DNA from: BOG-1363 sp043775355
GTDB lineage: Bacteria > Planctomycetota > UBA11346
Assembly (NCBI GenBank): GCA_043775355.1
Contig: JAYVSL010000120.1
Location: 1-14,266, forward strand
Direction: 5' to 3'
DNA: 14,266 bases
Shown: positions 6,549 through 13,768 of the stretch, piece after piece
Layout of the letters: each line of letters begins with the position of its first letter
Position numbering within the stretch: the first letter of the stretch is position 1
Made by a program: the position numbers and the translations under genes
The notes under the pieces: generated by a model
What the model was told of the DNA's origin: nothing
The model's input: the letters and a program-made list of their open reading frames with translations, nothing else
Database searches by the model: none

Positions 6549-6587
6549 GACATCGGACATCGGACATCGGACATCGGACATCGGACA
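6549..6587. repeat. Tandem heptamer array, right copy (GACATCG x5 plus partial)
   Basis: Five exact copies of GACATCG run from 6549 to 6583, plus GACA. The 39-nt array is fully contained in the reverse complement of the array at 6039-6081, so the two frame a region of about 550 nt as inverted repeats. It lies 56 nt before the fliF start. Confidence 0.95.
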
Positions 6588-6626
6588 GAGCAGACAAAGA
6601 CAGTTGGTACGCCTTGCGCTTTGACA

Positions 6627-6638
6627 CCTCTTAAGAGG
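6627..6638 (+). promoter_or_regulatory. fliF ribosome site inside a perfect 12-nt palindrome
   Basis: CCTCTTAAGAGG is a perfect palindrome whose right half (AAGAGG, 6633-6638) is the Shine-Dalgarno of fliF, 5 nt before the ATG at 6644. The site supports the chosen fliF start. Intramolecular pairing would be weak because there is no loop, but it could dimerise or bind a protein. Confidence 0.5.
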
Positions 6639-6643
6639 TTCAC

Positions 6644-8305
6644 ATGTCGAAAATCTGGCAACAACTGCGTGCAATTTGGGGACGTCTTGAGGTCTCCCAG
6701 CGGGCGACCATCGTTTTCGTGGTGCTGGCGGCGGTCGGTGCGGCCATTGGTTTGGGCTACGCCGCTAACCGTCCGGATTATCGCATGCTGGTTAGCGACC
6801 TCGGCAAAGGTCAGGTGACGGAAATCATCGCGTACCTCGATACCAACCAGGTGAAGTATCAGTTGGCCGATCGCGACTCGACGATCTTGGTACCCAGCAA
6901 GGATCTGTATCGTTTGCGTAACGAATTGGCACAACGCGAATTATTGAGTGACGGATCGAAAGGCTTCGAAATCCTGTCCAAAGGCAACATGTGGGACTCA
7001 ACCTTCACCGAACACCGAACGTATGACCGCGCGGTGGCCGGTGAATTGGAACGTAGTTTTCGTGAGCTCACCGGTGTGCGTTCGGCGCGGGTGTTGATTG
7101 ATCGGCCGCAGCCAAGCCCGTTTATTGCCGACGATTCGGCAAAACCAAAAGCATCGATCAAATTGGATATGGCGAACGGTAAGCGTTTGACCGAACGTCA
7201 AATCGCTGGCGTGATGCGTTTGACCGCTGGCGCCATCGCCGGGTTGTCGCCGGAACGTGTTGAGATCATGGACAACCACGGCCTGCTGACTCCAGCGGCG
7301 GCGGATAGTTCCGCGATGATGGCACAAACCACGTTGGAAGCCGAGGCCGCACGCGACACCTATTTGACGCGCAAGGCGCAGGAGCAACTCGATGCCACCC
7401 TGGGACCTGGCCGCAGTATGGTCAAAGTGTCGACCAAGCTCGATTTTTCCAAGCGCAGCACGGCAACCAGCGATCCGACCAAGTCGGTGTTGTTGAAAGA
7501 AAACACCACCACTACCGATGAGAAAACCCCCATCGCTTCGGCTGGTGGCGTTGCCGGTACGCAGCCGAACGTTGAAGGATCTGCTCCTGCTCCCAGCGGT
7601 GCCGCTCAAATTGGTACTAAGACCAGTGAAGAAACGCGAAATGAATATGTGGTTGGAAAAAGCACGACCACGCAGGAAGACGAAGTCGGTCGCATCACGG
7701 GCATGTCGGTCAGTATCTTGCTTGATCTCAAATCAACCAAGGTGGCGAAGAAAGACGACAAAGGCAAACCAACCAATGAAATGGAAGAGCAACGAACGGA
7801 ATTCAGCGATGTCGAAAGACAGCGTTACCGCGACTTGGTGCTCAACGCTATCGGGTATAATGCTGCCAAGGGCCTGCAGATGAAACTCGAAACTGCAGAA
7901 AAAGTCGAGCCGCGTTTTAGCGCCACCGTGCAAAGCATGGAAATGTATCGTGAACCGCTTGCCGTGGTGGCGCAGGCGGGCGTTACCATTCCTGGGCTGC
8001 CAGGCGGACTCGCTGACTGGATCGGCTACGGCTTGTCGGGACTGGTGGCGATTGTGCTGTTGGTCGTCGCGCGCGGCCAACTCAAACGCAGTCATCAAGC
8101 GTGGGCACAAGCAGAAGCGAAAGCTCGACAAGAAGAGAATGAAATTAAGTCTAAGGTGAAACCAGAACCGCCGCCTGACGACAGTAAAATTCAAGATGAG
8201 GCGAGAAATCGTCGCGTAGAATTGAAAGATCAAATCAAGAAGCGCGTGATGGATGATCCCAATAGCGCAGCTCAGATTGTCCGTCGTTGGCTCTACGAAA
8301 ACTAA
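6644..8305 (+). CDS. fliF: FliF, flagellar MS-ring protein
   Basis: A 553-residue inner-membrane protein that assembles the MS ring, the base of the basal body, and carries FliG on its cytoplasmic tail. The first membrane segment is at about residues 21-40 (ATIVFVVLAAVGAAIGLGYA). It is followed by the YscJ/FliF ring-building domain (YRMLVSDLGKGQVTEIIAYL, and ELERSFRELTGVRSARVLI at about 130-150). A low-complexity Thr/Ser/Gly/Glu loop covers about residues 285-335. The second membrane segment is at about 459-476 (WIGYGLSGLVAIVLLVVA). A charged tail ends in VRRWLYEN, the FliG-binding tip. The length is typical. Cut off from fliE by the repeat island, it may have its own promoter. The stop is 11 nt before fliG. 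Confidence 0.97.
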   Translation: MSKIWQQLRAIWGRLEVSQRATIVFVVLAAVGAAIGLGYAANRPDYRMLVSDLGKGQVTEIIAYLDTNQVKYQLADRDSTILVPSKDLYRLRNELAQRELLSDGSKGFEILSKGNMWDSTFTEHRTYDRAVAGELERSFRELTGVRSARVLIDRPQPSPFIADDSAKPKASIKLDMANGKRLTERQIAGVMRLTAGAIAGLSPERVEIMDNHGLLTPAAADSSAMMAQTTLEAEAARDTYLTRKAQEQLDATLGPGRSMVKVSTKLDFSKRSTATSDPTKSVLLKENTTTTDEKTPIASAGGVAGTQPNVEGSAPAPSGAAQIGTKTSEETRNEYVVGKSTTTQEDEVGRITGMSVSILLDLKSTKVAKKDDKGKPTNEMEEQRTEFSDVERQRYRDLVLNAIGYNAAKGLQMKLETAEKVEPRFSATVQSMEMYREPLAVVAQAGVTIPGLPGGLADWIGYGLSGLVAIVLLVVARGQLKRSHQAWAQAEAKARQEENEIKSKVKPEPPPDDSKIQDEARNRRVELKDQIKKRVMDDPNSAAQIVRRWLYEN

Positions 8306-8316
8306 AGGGGATTATC

Positions 8317-9339
8317 GTGGCTGAAGAAACGGTTGAGAAAGACAAAGGTTTGGTTGGTCGCCGCAAAGCAGCGGCCTTCCTACTGTCCTTAGATAGTGAG
8401 GCGGCGGCAGCGGTTATGCAGCGCATGAACGATCGTGACGTCAGTATGCTGTCAGAAGAAATGACGCGTATGGGTGAGATCACTGGCAATGATATGGAGA
8501 AGACGCTGAAGGATTTCAATCAAGCGTCAGGTGGTGACCGCGTGGCCGTTGCCCCGATGTTGCAAGCCATTTTAGAACGCGCCTTGGGCAAAGAAAAAGC
8601 GAAAGACTTGCTCGAAAAAATCCGCAAGCAGACCCGTGACGCGGAACCATTTCGCTCGTTGTTGACACTGGATGCCAAACAAGTCGCCAGTCTTTTGCGT
8701 GGTGAGCACCCGCAAGTTTTGGCCATCGTCATCAGTCATCTTGATGCCGCAGTAGGCAGCGAATTGCTCAAGGGTTTCCCAGAAGATCTTCGTTTTGACG
8801 TGATTAAACGCATTGCTTCGACGGAGGAGATGCCGGCCGAACTGGTGCGCCAAGTCGACGAAATGCTTGAAGTTCGCGCCTATTCGCTGGGTTCTCGTCA
8901 ATCTGACAGTGGCGGCGGTGACCGTTACAAGACGGTCGCTCAGATGCTGAACATCAGCGAACCGAGTGTCAGCAAAGCGATTCTTGATCGCTTAAATCGC
9001 GAATCGCCAGCGATCGCCAATTCGATTCAGGCTTTGATGTTCGTGTTCGAAGACCTCACGAAAATTGGCGACAAAGATATGCAGAAAGTTTTGGCCGAAA
9101 TCGACAAAGCCGATCTGGCTCTGGCGCTCAAAGCGGCGCCTCCAGAGCTGTCAGAGAAGCTGCTGGGCAATCTCTCGGCACGTGCACGCGACAACATCAA
9201 AGAAGAAATCGAAATGCTCGGACCACGCCCACTCAGCGATGTCGAGGAAGCGCAGAAACGAATTCTCACTCTGGTTCGTCAGATGGAAGAGAAGGGCGAT
9301 ATTCGTATTCAGCGCGGAACCGGCGAGACCATGGTATGA
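8317..9339 (+). CDS. fliG: FliG, flagellar rotor/switch protein
   Basis: FliG, 340 residues, couples the MS ring to the C ring and takes torque from the stator. The start is GTG at 8317, with AAAGGGG at 8304-8310, 6 nt upstream. An earlier TTG at 8287 lies inside fliF and is rejected. The N-terminal FliF-binding domain begins near LVGRRKAAAFLLSLD (residues 12-26). The EHPQ motif of the middle domain is at residues 130-133 (RGEHPQVLAIVISHL). The C-terminal torque domain contains VFEDLTKIGDKDMQKVL, ALALKAAPPELSEKLLGNLS, EEIEMLGPRPLSDVEEAQ. The charged positions known from E. coli (K, R, D/E, D/E, R) are kept, with Glu in place of the two Asp. The stop overlaps the ATG of a small open frame. Confidence 0.97.
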   Translation: MAEETVEKDKGLVGRRKAAAFLLSLDSEAAAAVMQRMNDRDVSMLSEEMTRMGEITGNDMEKTLKDFNQASGGDRVAVAPMLQAILERALGKEKAKDLLEKIRKQTRDAEPFRSLLTLDAKQVASLLRGEHPQVLAIVISHLDAAVGSELLKGFPEDLRFDVIKRIASTEEMPAELVRQVDEMLEVRAYSLGSRQSDSGGGDRYKTVAQMLNISEPSVSKAILDRLNRESPAIANSIQALMFVFEDLTKIGDKDMQKVLAEIDKADLALALKAAPPELSEKLLGNLSARARDNIKEEIEMLGPRPLSDVEEAQKRILTLVRQMEEKGDIRIQRGTGETMV

Positions 9340-9407
9340 GCACGCTCAGCCGCAGCATGTTGGTGGACCAGCTGATGTGCGAACAGCAGCGTGAGGTTCG
9401 GTCATGA
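9336..9407 (+). CDS. Possible 23-residue mini-ORF bridging fliG and fliH
   Basis: ATG at 9336 overlaps the fliG stop as ATGA. The frame runs 23 codons (starting MSTLSRSM, with VDQLMCEQQ in the middle) and stops with a TGA at 9405-9407 that overlaps the fliH ATG at 9404, again as ATGA. The same overlap joins fliH-fliI, fliI-fliJ and fliJ to the next gene, so the mini-frame makes the coupling continuous. No family is recognised. It may be a translated leader that delivers ribosomes to fliH, a remnant of a longer gene, or chance. The fliH ribosome site (GAGG, 9393-9396) lies inside it. Confidence 0.4.
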   Translation: MSTLSRSMLVDQLMCEQQREVRS

Positions 9408-10144
9408 CTATTCTTCGTTCACGTGCGGTTGCTGGCCAAGCGGTCGCCCTCGCCAATGCGGGGGTCGATCGGGCACTGCGCGAATGGGATCAGCGTTTGG
9501 CAGCCGCTCGTGAAGAAGGTCGCAAAGCTGGCGTGGCGGAATCCGCTGCGCGCGTCGCCGCGGCAGACAAGCGTGCTGGCGATGCGGAACGCGTTGCTAA
9601 CGAACGTGGGCAACAACGTGAGCAAGCATTTCTTGATCGCTTTGAGCCAGTATTAACCTCGTTAGCCGGAGCCACTGGACGGCTCGACCAATTGGAAAAA
9701 CAGTTGGTGGCAGAATCAGAAGCCGAGTCAGTTCGTCTTGGCTTAGCGGTGGCGGCAGCGGTACTTCGTCAAACCGTTGAGCGTGATGCCTCTTGGATCG
9801 ATCCGCTGGTGAAACGCGCACTGCAAGAAGTTCCAGATCGTCGGCGAATCGTGGTGCGCATGCATCCGACGGATGCCGCAAGTTTGACTGAGCGCATCGC
9901 GGCCATCAGCGTCCAGCTTCCTGGGATCGAACGCCTGGAAGTCATCCCAGATCAGGGTTTGACGCGTGGTTCGTGCATTATCCAATCGCAAGGCACGCGC
10001 CTGGATATTAGTTTGGATGGTTGCTGGAAGCGTCTGGTTGATAAGTTGCTCGACAGTGCGCCGTCATCGGATTGCACCGTGTTGGTGCGCCCAGGTGATG
10101 ACATTCCGCCGTCGGCAGACGATTCATCGGAGGCTGAAACATGA
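9404..10144 (+). CDS. fliH: FliH, flagellar export ATPase regulator/stator
   Basis: A 246-residue protein. FliH dimers hold FliI at the export gate and restrain its ATPase activity. The N-terminal third is Ala/Glu/Arg-rich and probably coiled coil (WDQRLAAAREEGRKAGVAES, on to about residue 75). The C-terminal domain is typical: SVRLGLAVAAAVLRQTVERD, then VVRMHPTDAASL and VIPDQGLTRGSCIIQSQGT followed by RLDISLDGCWKRL (FliH pattern 'd..l..GgciveT..G.vDasi..ql..l'). The last 30 residues are an acidic, disordered tail. Its position between fliG and fliI is the standard one. The stop overlaps the fliI start (ATGA). The sequence is weakly conserved in general, so context supports the call. Confidence 0.9.
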   Translation: MTILRSRAVAGQAVALANAGVDRALREWDQRLAAAREEGRKAGVAESAARVAAADKRAGDAERVANERGQQREQAFLDRFEPVLTSLAGATGRLDQLEKQLVAESEAESVRLGLAVAAAVLRQTVERDASWIDPLVKRALQEVPDRRRIVVRMHPTDAASLTERIAAISVQLPGIERLEVIPDQGLTRGSCIIQSQGTRLDISLDGCWKRLVDKLLDSAPSSDCTVLVRPGDDIPPSADDSSEAET

Positions 10145-11454
10145 TCACGCTCAATCGCTATCATGATCAACTTTCAACCATCGAACCGATGCAGGCTACC
10201 GGAGTGGTGTTGCGGGTCGTTGGGTTAACCGTGGTGGCTTCCGGACCGGCGATGCCCGTGGGCGATACCTGTACCGTGGTTGGCGCAGAAGGTCGTGAAC
10301 GCACGGCGATGGTGGTAGGTTTTCGTGAAGGCGAAATTTTGCTGCAACCACTTGGCCATCTCGATGGCATTCGTCCAGGTGATTTAGTAATCGCGCGTCG
10401 CCACGGTTTGATGGTGCCCGTCGGGCCAGGACTCATCGGCCGCATTATTGACGGCATTGGCAATCCGATTGATGGGCGTGGACCAATCGTTGGACAAGCG
10501 CGTCGTGGAATCATGGCTGATCCGCCACCGCCGCTTGGACGTCAGCCGATTTCGCGCATTTTGGAAACCGGGATTAAGTCGGTCGATACGCTGTTCACCA
10601 TCGGTAAGGGCCAACGCCTTGGTATTTTCGCCGGTTCTGGCGTGGGTAAATCGACGTTGTTAGGCGAAATGGCGCGCCATGCCAAAGCTGACGTCAACGT
10701 CATCGCGCTGGTTGGTGAACGTGGACGCGAAGTTGGCGAATTCGTCGACAAGGTTTTGGGGCCCGAAGGTCTTGCTCGCAGTGTAGTCATCGTTGCGACC
10801 AGCGATCGTCCAGCGGTTGAACGCTTAGCTGCGGCATATGCGGCGCATACGTTAGCCGAACATTTTCGCGACGGTGGCCTCGACGTTTTATTGATGATGG
10901 ATTCGGTCACGCGTTTCTGCCAAGCGCAGCGTGATATTGGTTTAGCAGCCGGCGAGCCACCCGTTACGCGCGGATTTCCGCCCAGTGCTTTTGCTATTTT
11001 ACCGCGTCTTTTGGAACGCGCGGGTACCGGCATGGTTGGCTCCATTACCGGCCTTTATACGGTGCTTATTGAAGGCGATGATGAGAACGATCCGGTGGGC
11101 GACGCAGTGCGCGCGATTCTTGATGGTCACTTATTCTTGAGTCGCCGTTTAGCCGGTCAGGCAATTTATCCCGCGATCGACCCGTTATTATCAATCAGTC
11201 GTTTGTTAGTCGATCTCGCCGACAAGCCGCATTATCGCCTGGCGATGAAAGCGCGCGAACTGTGGAGTGAATACGAACGCGTGCGCGATTTGGTGGAAGT
11301 CGGCGCGTATCGAAAAGGCGCTGATCCCAGAGTCGATCAGGCCATCGCGGTGCGTCCTCGTCTGTTAGAGTTTGTCCGCCAAGATATGGGCCAGGTGATT
11401 TCGCGTGCGGAAGCACTCAAACAACTGACCCAGATTATTGGTGAGCAGAAATGA
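10141..11454 (+). CDS. fliI: FliI, flagellum-specific ATPase
   Basis: A 437-residue F1-beta-like ATPase that unfolds and feeds flagellar substrates to the export gate. Walker A is GSGVGKST at residues 165-172. The catalytic-Glu loop VGERGREVGEF starts at 191 (Glu193). Walker B is LDVLLMMD at 247-254, followed by SVTRFCQAQRDIGLAAGEPP. The FliI/type III hallmark RGFPPSAFAILPRLLERAG is at 278-295. The N-terminal beta-barrel part covers about residues 1-90. The C-terminal part ends with the helical region that binds FliJ and the gate. The length is normal. It overlaps its neighbours by 4 nt on both sides, so FliH, FliI and FliJ are likely made in a fixed ratio. The ATG coincides with the fliH stop, which fixes the start. 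Confidence 0.98.
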   Translation: MITLNRYHDQLSTIEPMQATGVVLRVVGLTVVASGPAMPVGDTCTVVGAEGRERTAMVVGFREGEILLQPLGHLDGIRPGDLVIARRHGLMVPVGPGLIGRIIDGIGNPIDGRGPIVGQARRGIMADPPPPLGRQPISRILETGIKSVDTLFTIGKGQRLGIFAGSGVGKSTLLGEMARHAKADVNVIALVGERGREVGEFVDKVLGPEGLARSVVIVATSDRPAVERLAAAYAAHTLAEHFRDGGLDVLLMMDSVTRFCQAQRDIGLAAGEPPVTRGFPPSAFAILPRLLERAGTGMVGSITGLYTVLIEGDDENDPVGDAVRAILDGHLFLSRRLAGQAIYPAIDPLLSISRLLVDLADKPHYRLAMKARELWSEYERVRDLVEVGAYRKGADPRVDQAIAVRPRLLEFVRQDMGQVISRAEALKQLTQIIGEQK

Positions 11455-11936
11455 GCCAGCGCCCGCGTTTTTCTGCGCTGGTGGTCCTGCATGAACGTCA
11501 GGAGCAGGAGGCCCGTCGACGTCTGGGCGACCTAGAACGTAAACGTCAGGACATTACCGAACGTATTGGCATTTTGTTGGGTGAACGCCACAGCGCTGCT
11601 GCCGTGGTTGGACTCAGCGGACGCGATCAACTGTCACGGTATTGGATTCATATCGAAGTACAGGTGCGTGGACTTCATGAGGCCTTAGCGAAAAGTGAGA
11701 TGGAAATATCGGCAGCTCGTACAGTTTTGGCAGAAGCTCATCGCGCACACGCAACCTTTATTAAACTCCAAGAAATTGACGCCAGCGAACGCATGCGATT
11801 AGCCGAGCGTCAAGCACAACGGCGGATGGAAGAATTTGCCGTTCGGCGTTTCAATGAACGCCAAGTTGAAGACGCCAGGGTCGCGCGTTTTCATAATGCG
11901 GATGACAGCGTCGAACATCAGGAGGCTCAGTCATGA
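11451..11936 (+). CDS. fliJ: FliJ, flagellar export chaperone/ATPase stalk
   Basis: A 161-residue, almost wholly helical protein rich in Glu, Arg, Gln and Ala, expected to form the antiparallel coiled coil of FliJ, the central stalk of the FliI hexamer. The opening RPRFSALVVLHERQEQEARR matches the usual 'f.l..ll..r...E..a...la' start. The middle of the family hairpin is around residues 50-65, and the second helix is LAEAHRAHATFIKLQEID..., then MRLAERQAQRRMEEFAVRRF. The length is normal (about 145-165). It is coupled to fliI and to the following gene by ATGA overlaps. Sequence identity is low in this family, so the call leans on size, coiled-coil pattern and place. Confidence 0.9.
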   Translation: MSQRPRFSALVVLHERQEQEARRRLGDLERKRQDITERIGILLGERHSAAAVVGLSGRDQLSRYWIHIEVQVRGLHEALAKSEMEISAARTVLAEAHRAHATFIKLQEIDASERMRLAERQAQRRMEEFAVRRFNERQVEDARVARFHNADDSVEHQEAQS

Positions 11937-12919
11937 ACGGTTTTTTTCGCACCCTCGTATATGGCTTGGCAGCACTGGGAGTTGTTCTGTTGGTTGGTGG
12001 GCTTACGGCCTTGAGCAGTTTACGGACCAACGGCAAGCTCAGCGCAAAATCATTGCGTCCATTGGTGTTGTCGGTCGAAGAACAGGCGTGGCTTGAGACC
12101 ATGCACCATCGACCGGCGGAACCGGCAGAGATTCCGCTGGCTCCAGCCAGCAACGAGCAGGAATTGCTTGCTCATATTGCCGAAATGGCCGGCGCTGCAC
12201 ACGCGAATCAATTGATGACCGGTTTACGTCGCCAGCAGGATTCTCTTGATGAACGTCAAGTGCACCTGGATCAACAATGGGCGGATCTGCAGTTGGCTAA
12301 AGCAGGGCAGGAGCGGCTGCAACGTCAGGTGCAGGATCAAGAACGCGCGCTTGCTGATAAAGCGAAGATTCAGGTTGAAGAACGTGCTCGCTGGGCAGCA
12401 GCGCAGGCGAACGAAGCGCAGCGCATGCAAGTTATGGCCGAGGTAGAAAAAGCCCGGTATCGCGACCAAGCCAAACTTTTCGAACAGATGAAAGACAGCG
12501 CTTGGCAAAGTTTACGGCGTTTCACCCCGCGTGAAATTGCACGATATCTTGCTTTGATGGACCCCAAGAAGGCGTCTCGTTTGTTGGTACTAGCGCAACA
12601 AGATCAGGAATATCCCACCGTTGCGGTGGCGATTCATCAAGAAATGTTGCGCATCGACTTAGATGGAGCCAGCGGAACTCAAGTTCAACGTTTGGCGACG
12701 TTGTATTCTTTCATGCCAGCGGAACAGGTCGTGCCGTATCTTGATCAAGCGACTCCGCAGGAAGTTGCCGACATCTTAGTCGCTATGGAAACCGTCACCC
12801 CGGTAAAGAAACGCGCCGAGCTGATGGAAATCTTACGCAAGAAAGACAGTCGGCGAGAACAAGACATTCGTCAGTTGATTGAGCGAACGCAGAAGCCGGC
12901 AGCCGGGGCAGCACAGTGA
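11933..12919 (+). CDS. MotE/YlxF-like membrane coiled-coil protein with MgtE_N-like modules
   Basis: A 328-residue protein. One N-terminal membrane segment (residues 7-29, TLVYGLAALGVVLLVGG...) is followed by a linker and a long Gln/Glu/Arg coiled coil at about 95-185. Two modules like the MgtE intracellular N-domain come last: about 185-222 (FTPREIARYLALMDPKKASRLL) and about 255-303 (YSFMPAEQVVPYLDQATPQE, then VADILVAMETVTPVKKRAELMEIL). Membrane anchor plus coiled coil plus MgtE_N-like tail directly after fliJ is the arrangement of YlxF in Bacillus and MotE in alphaproteobacteria; MotE is reported to help MotC fold for the stator. It is probably periplasmic past the anchor. The module is duplicated here, where a single copy is the usual form. 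The ATG overlaps the fliJ stop. Confidence 0.75.
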   Translation: MNGFFRTLVYGLAALGVVLLVGGLTALSSLRTNGKLSAKSLRPLVLSVEEQAWLETMHHRPAEPAEIPLAPASNEQELLAHIAEMAGAAHANQLMTGLRRQQDSLDERQVHLDQQWADLQLAKAGQERLQRQVQDQERALADKAKIQVEERARWAAAQANEAQRMQVMAEVEKARYRDQAKLFEQMKDSAWQSLRRFTPREIARYLALMDPKKASRLLVLAQQDQEYPTVAVAIHQEMLRIDLDGASGTQVQRLATLYSFMPAEQVVPYLDQATPQEVADILVAMETVTPVKKRAELMEILRKKDSRREQDIRQLIERTQKPAAGAAQ

Positions 12920-13161
12920 GAGGCTCGAAGGACATCAACGGAAATGATTTTTTTCAACGGCTTCAGGTCGTGGGAGCTCGATCGCTTGCCCGAAAGAGCC
13001 ACGGTCAGTGGCATTGGCCAGCAAAAAACTTCAGACGGAACCATCGGTCCATGCGCGTTGCCATCGTCCCTGGGCATACCACCGTTGTTGGGGTATGCTT
13101 GGACATGATGCCGTCGCGCAGTGAAGACCACATGCGCATTCAGGAGGTCAATCATGGCTGA
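12916..13161 (+). CDS. Doubtful 81-codon ORF filling the MotE-like to fliL gap
   Basis: GTG at 12916 overlaps the preceding stop (GTGA), and the frame ends at 13161, 8 nt inside fliL. It therefore spans the whole 234-nt gap with overlaps at both ends. The product would be basic (SLARKSHGQWHWPAKNFRRN in the middle) with no known motif. No good ribosome site precedes the GTG. The gap also carries a hairpin, GCATACC (13074-13080) against GGTATGC (13092-13098), that could be regulatory. An open frame of this size can arise by chance. I favour a non-coding spacer, perhaps with a fliL promoter that I cannot identify, but list the frame for checking. Confidence 0.2.
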   Translation: MRGSKDINGNDFFQRLQVVGARSLARKSHGQWHWPAKNFRRNHRSMRVAIVPGHTTVVGVCLDMMPSRSEDHMRIQEVNHG

Positions 13162-13759
13162 ACATGCAGCACCCGCAGCACCCGTAGCGGCAGCAACAAC
13201 GACAGAAAAACCCAAAGGCGGCGGCATGATGGGACCGATCGCGGCTGGCGTCGTTCTTATCGGCCTTGGCGTTGGCGCTGGCATGTACGTCAGTTCGATG
13301 TTTGACACCGTCAAAACCGAAGCTGCGGCAGAAGCTCATACGGAAGAGAAGCATCCAGAAGCCCATACCGGGATCGCGCATTTGACCGAGGTCAGCATGC
13401 CCGATTTGATCAGCAATGTACGTAATCAAGCCGGTCGTCGCTTTATCAAAGTGTCCTGTTCATTCTGGTTGGGCGGTGAGGACGCCACGAAGACGGGCTT
13501 CGCAGCGGGTGGTGGCGGTGGACATGGCGGTGGTGGCGGCAGCGGTGGCGCGGATGTCAAACGCATCTTGCAGATGGCTCTTGAAGAACACCTACGCAGT
13601 TACGATATTGATGAACTGACGGGACCAAATATCTCGCTGCAGCTCAAAAAAGGATTTAAAGATCGGATTGAAAAATCCTTGCGTGAGCTATTCCCAGAGA
13701 TCAAGGCTGATCAGGAAATTGTTCATCGGGTTGTGCTCACTAATCTGTTGGTGCAGTGA
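13154..13759 (+). CDS. fliL: FliL, stator-associated basal-body membrane protein
   Basis: A 201-residue protein. FliL sits around the stator at the inner membrane and supports torque. The ATG at 13154 has a perfect AGGAGG 6 nt upstream (13142-13147). A cytoplasmic Ala/Pro/Thr-rich N-terminus is followed by one membrane segment at about residues 27-47 (GPIAAGVVLIGLGVGAGMYV). The periplasmic FliL domain contains LTEVSMPDLISNVRN, RRFIKVSCSFWL, LQMALEEHLRSYDIDEL and the closing IEKSLRELFPEIKADQ, then VVLTNLLVQ (FliL pattern 'lr..i...l......v.~V~ft~fviQ'). A Gly-rich stretch at residues 119-132 (GGGGGHGGGGGSGG) interrupts the domain where other FliL proteins have a short loop. The stop lies 9 nt before fliM. 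Confidence 0.92.
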   Translation: MAEHAAPAAPVAAATTTEKPKGGGMMGPIAAGVVLIGLGVGAGMYVSSMFDTVKTEAAAEAHTEEKHPEAHTGIAHLTEVSMPDLISNVRNQAGRRFIKVSCSFWLGGEDATKTGFAAGGGGGHGGGGGSGGADVKRILQMALEEHLRSYDIDELTGPNISLQLKKGFKDRIEKSLRELFPEIKADQEIVHRVVLTNLLVQ

Positions 13760-13768
13760 GACTAAGTC

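Larger units (their letters stand above)
6031..6643. other. 613-nt non-coding repeat island between fliE and fliF
   Basis: In order it holds a heptamer array (6039-6081), a 38-nt spacer, a 303-nt palindromic mobile-like element with flanking direct repeats (6120-6442), about 106 nt of plain sequence, an inverted heptamer array (6549-6587), and the fliF ribosome site. The open frames that cross it (such as 6154-6402 plus and 6027-6476 minus) translate the hairpins into low-complexity GRPFRA-like peptides and are judged spurious. The island splits genes that are normally adjacent. No strong promoter was seen in front of fliF. Confidence 0.75.

Noticed and set aside
6039..6587. CRISPR array suspected from regular repeats
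   Set aside because: The units are 7-nt head-to-tail copies with no unique spacers, and the two arrays are inverted; no cas genes are nearby.
6606..6619. GG-N10-GC sigma-54-like pair before fliF
   Set aside because: The rest of the consensus does not fit, and transcription would start at about 6631, leaving almost no leader before the ribosome site at 6633.
6998..7609. 203-codon minus-strand ORF inside fliF
   Set aside because: It is antisense to well-conserved FliF sequence, with no recognisable motif.
13009..13023. TGGCATTGGCCAGCA before fliL as a sigma-54 site
   Set aside because: The GG to GC spacing is 9 instead of 10 nt.
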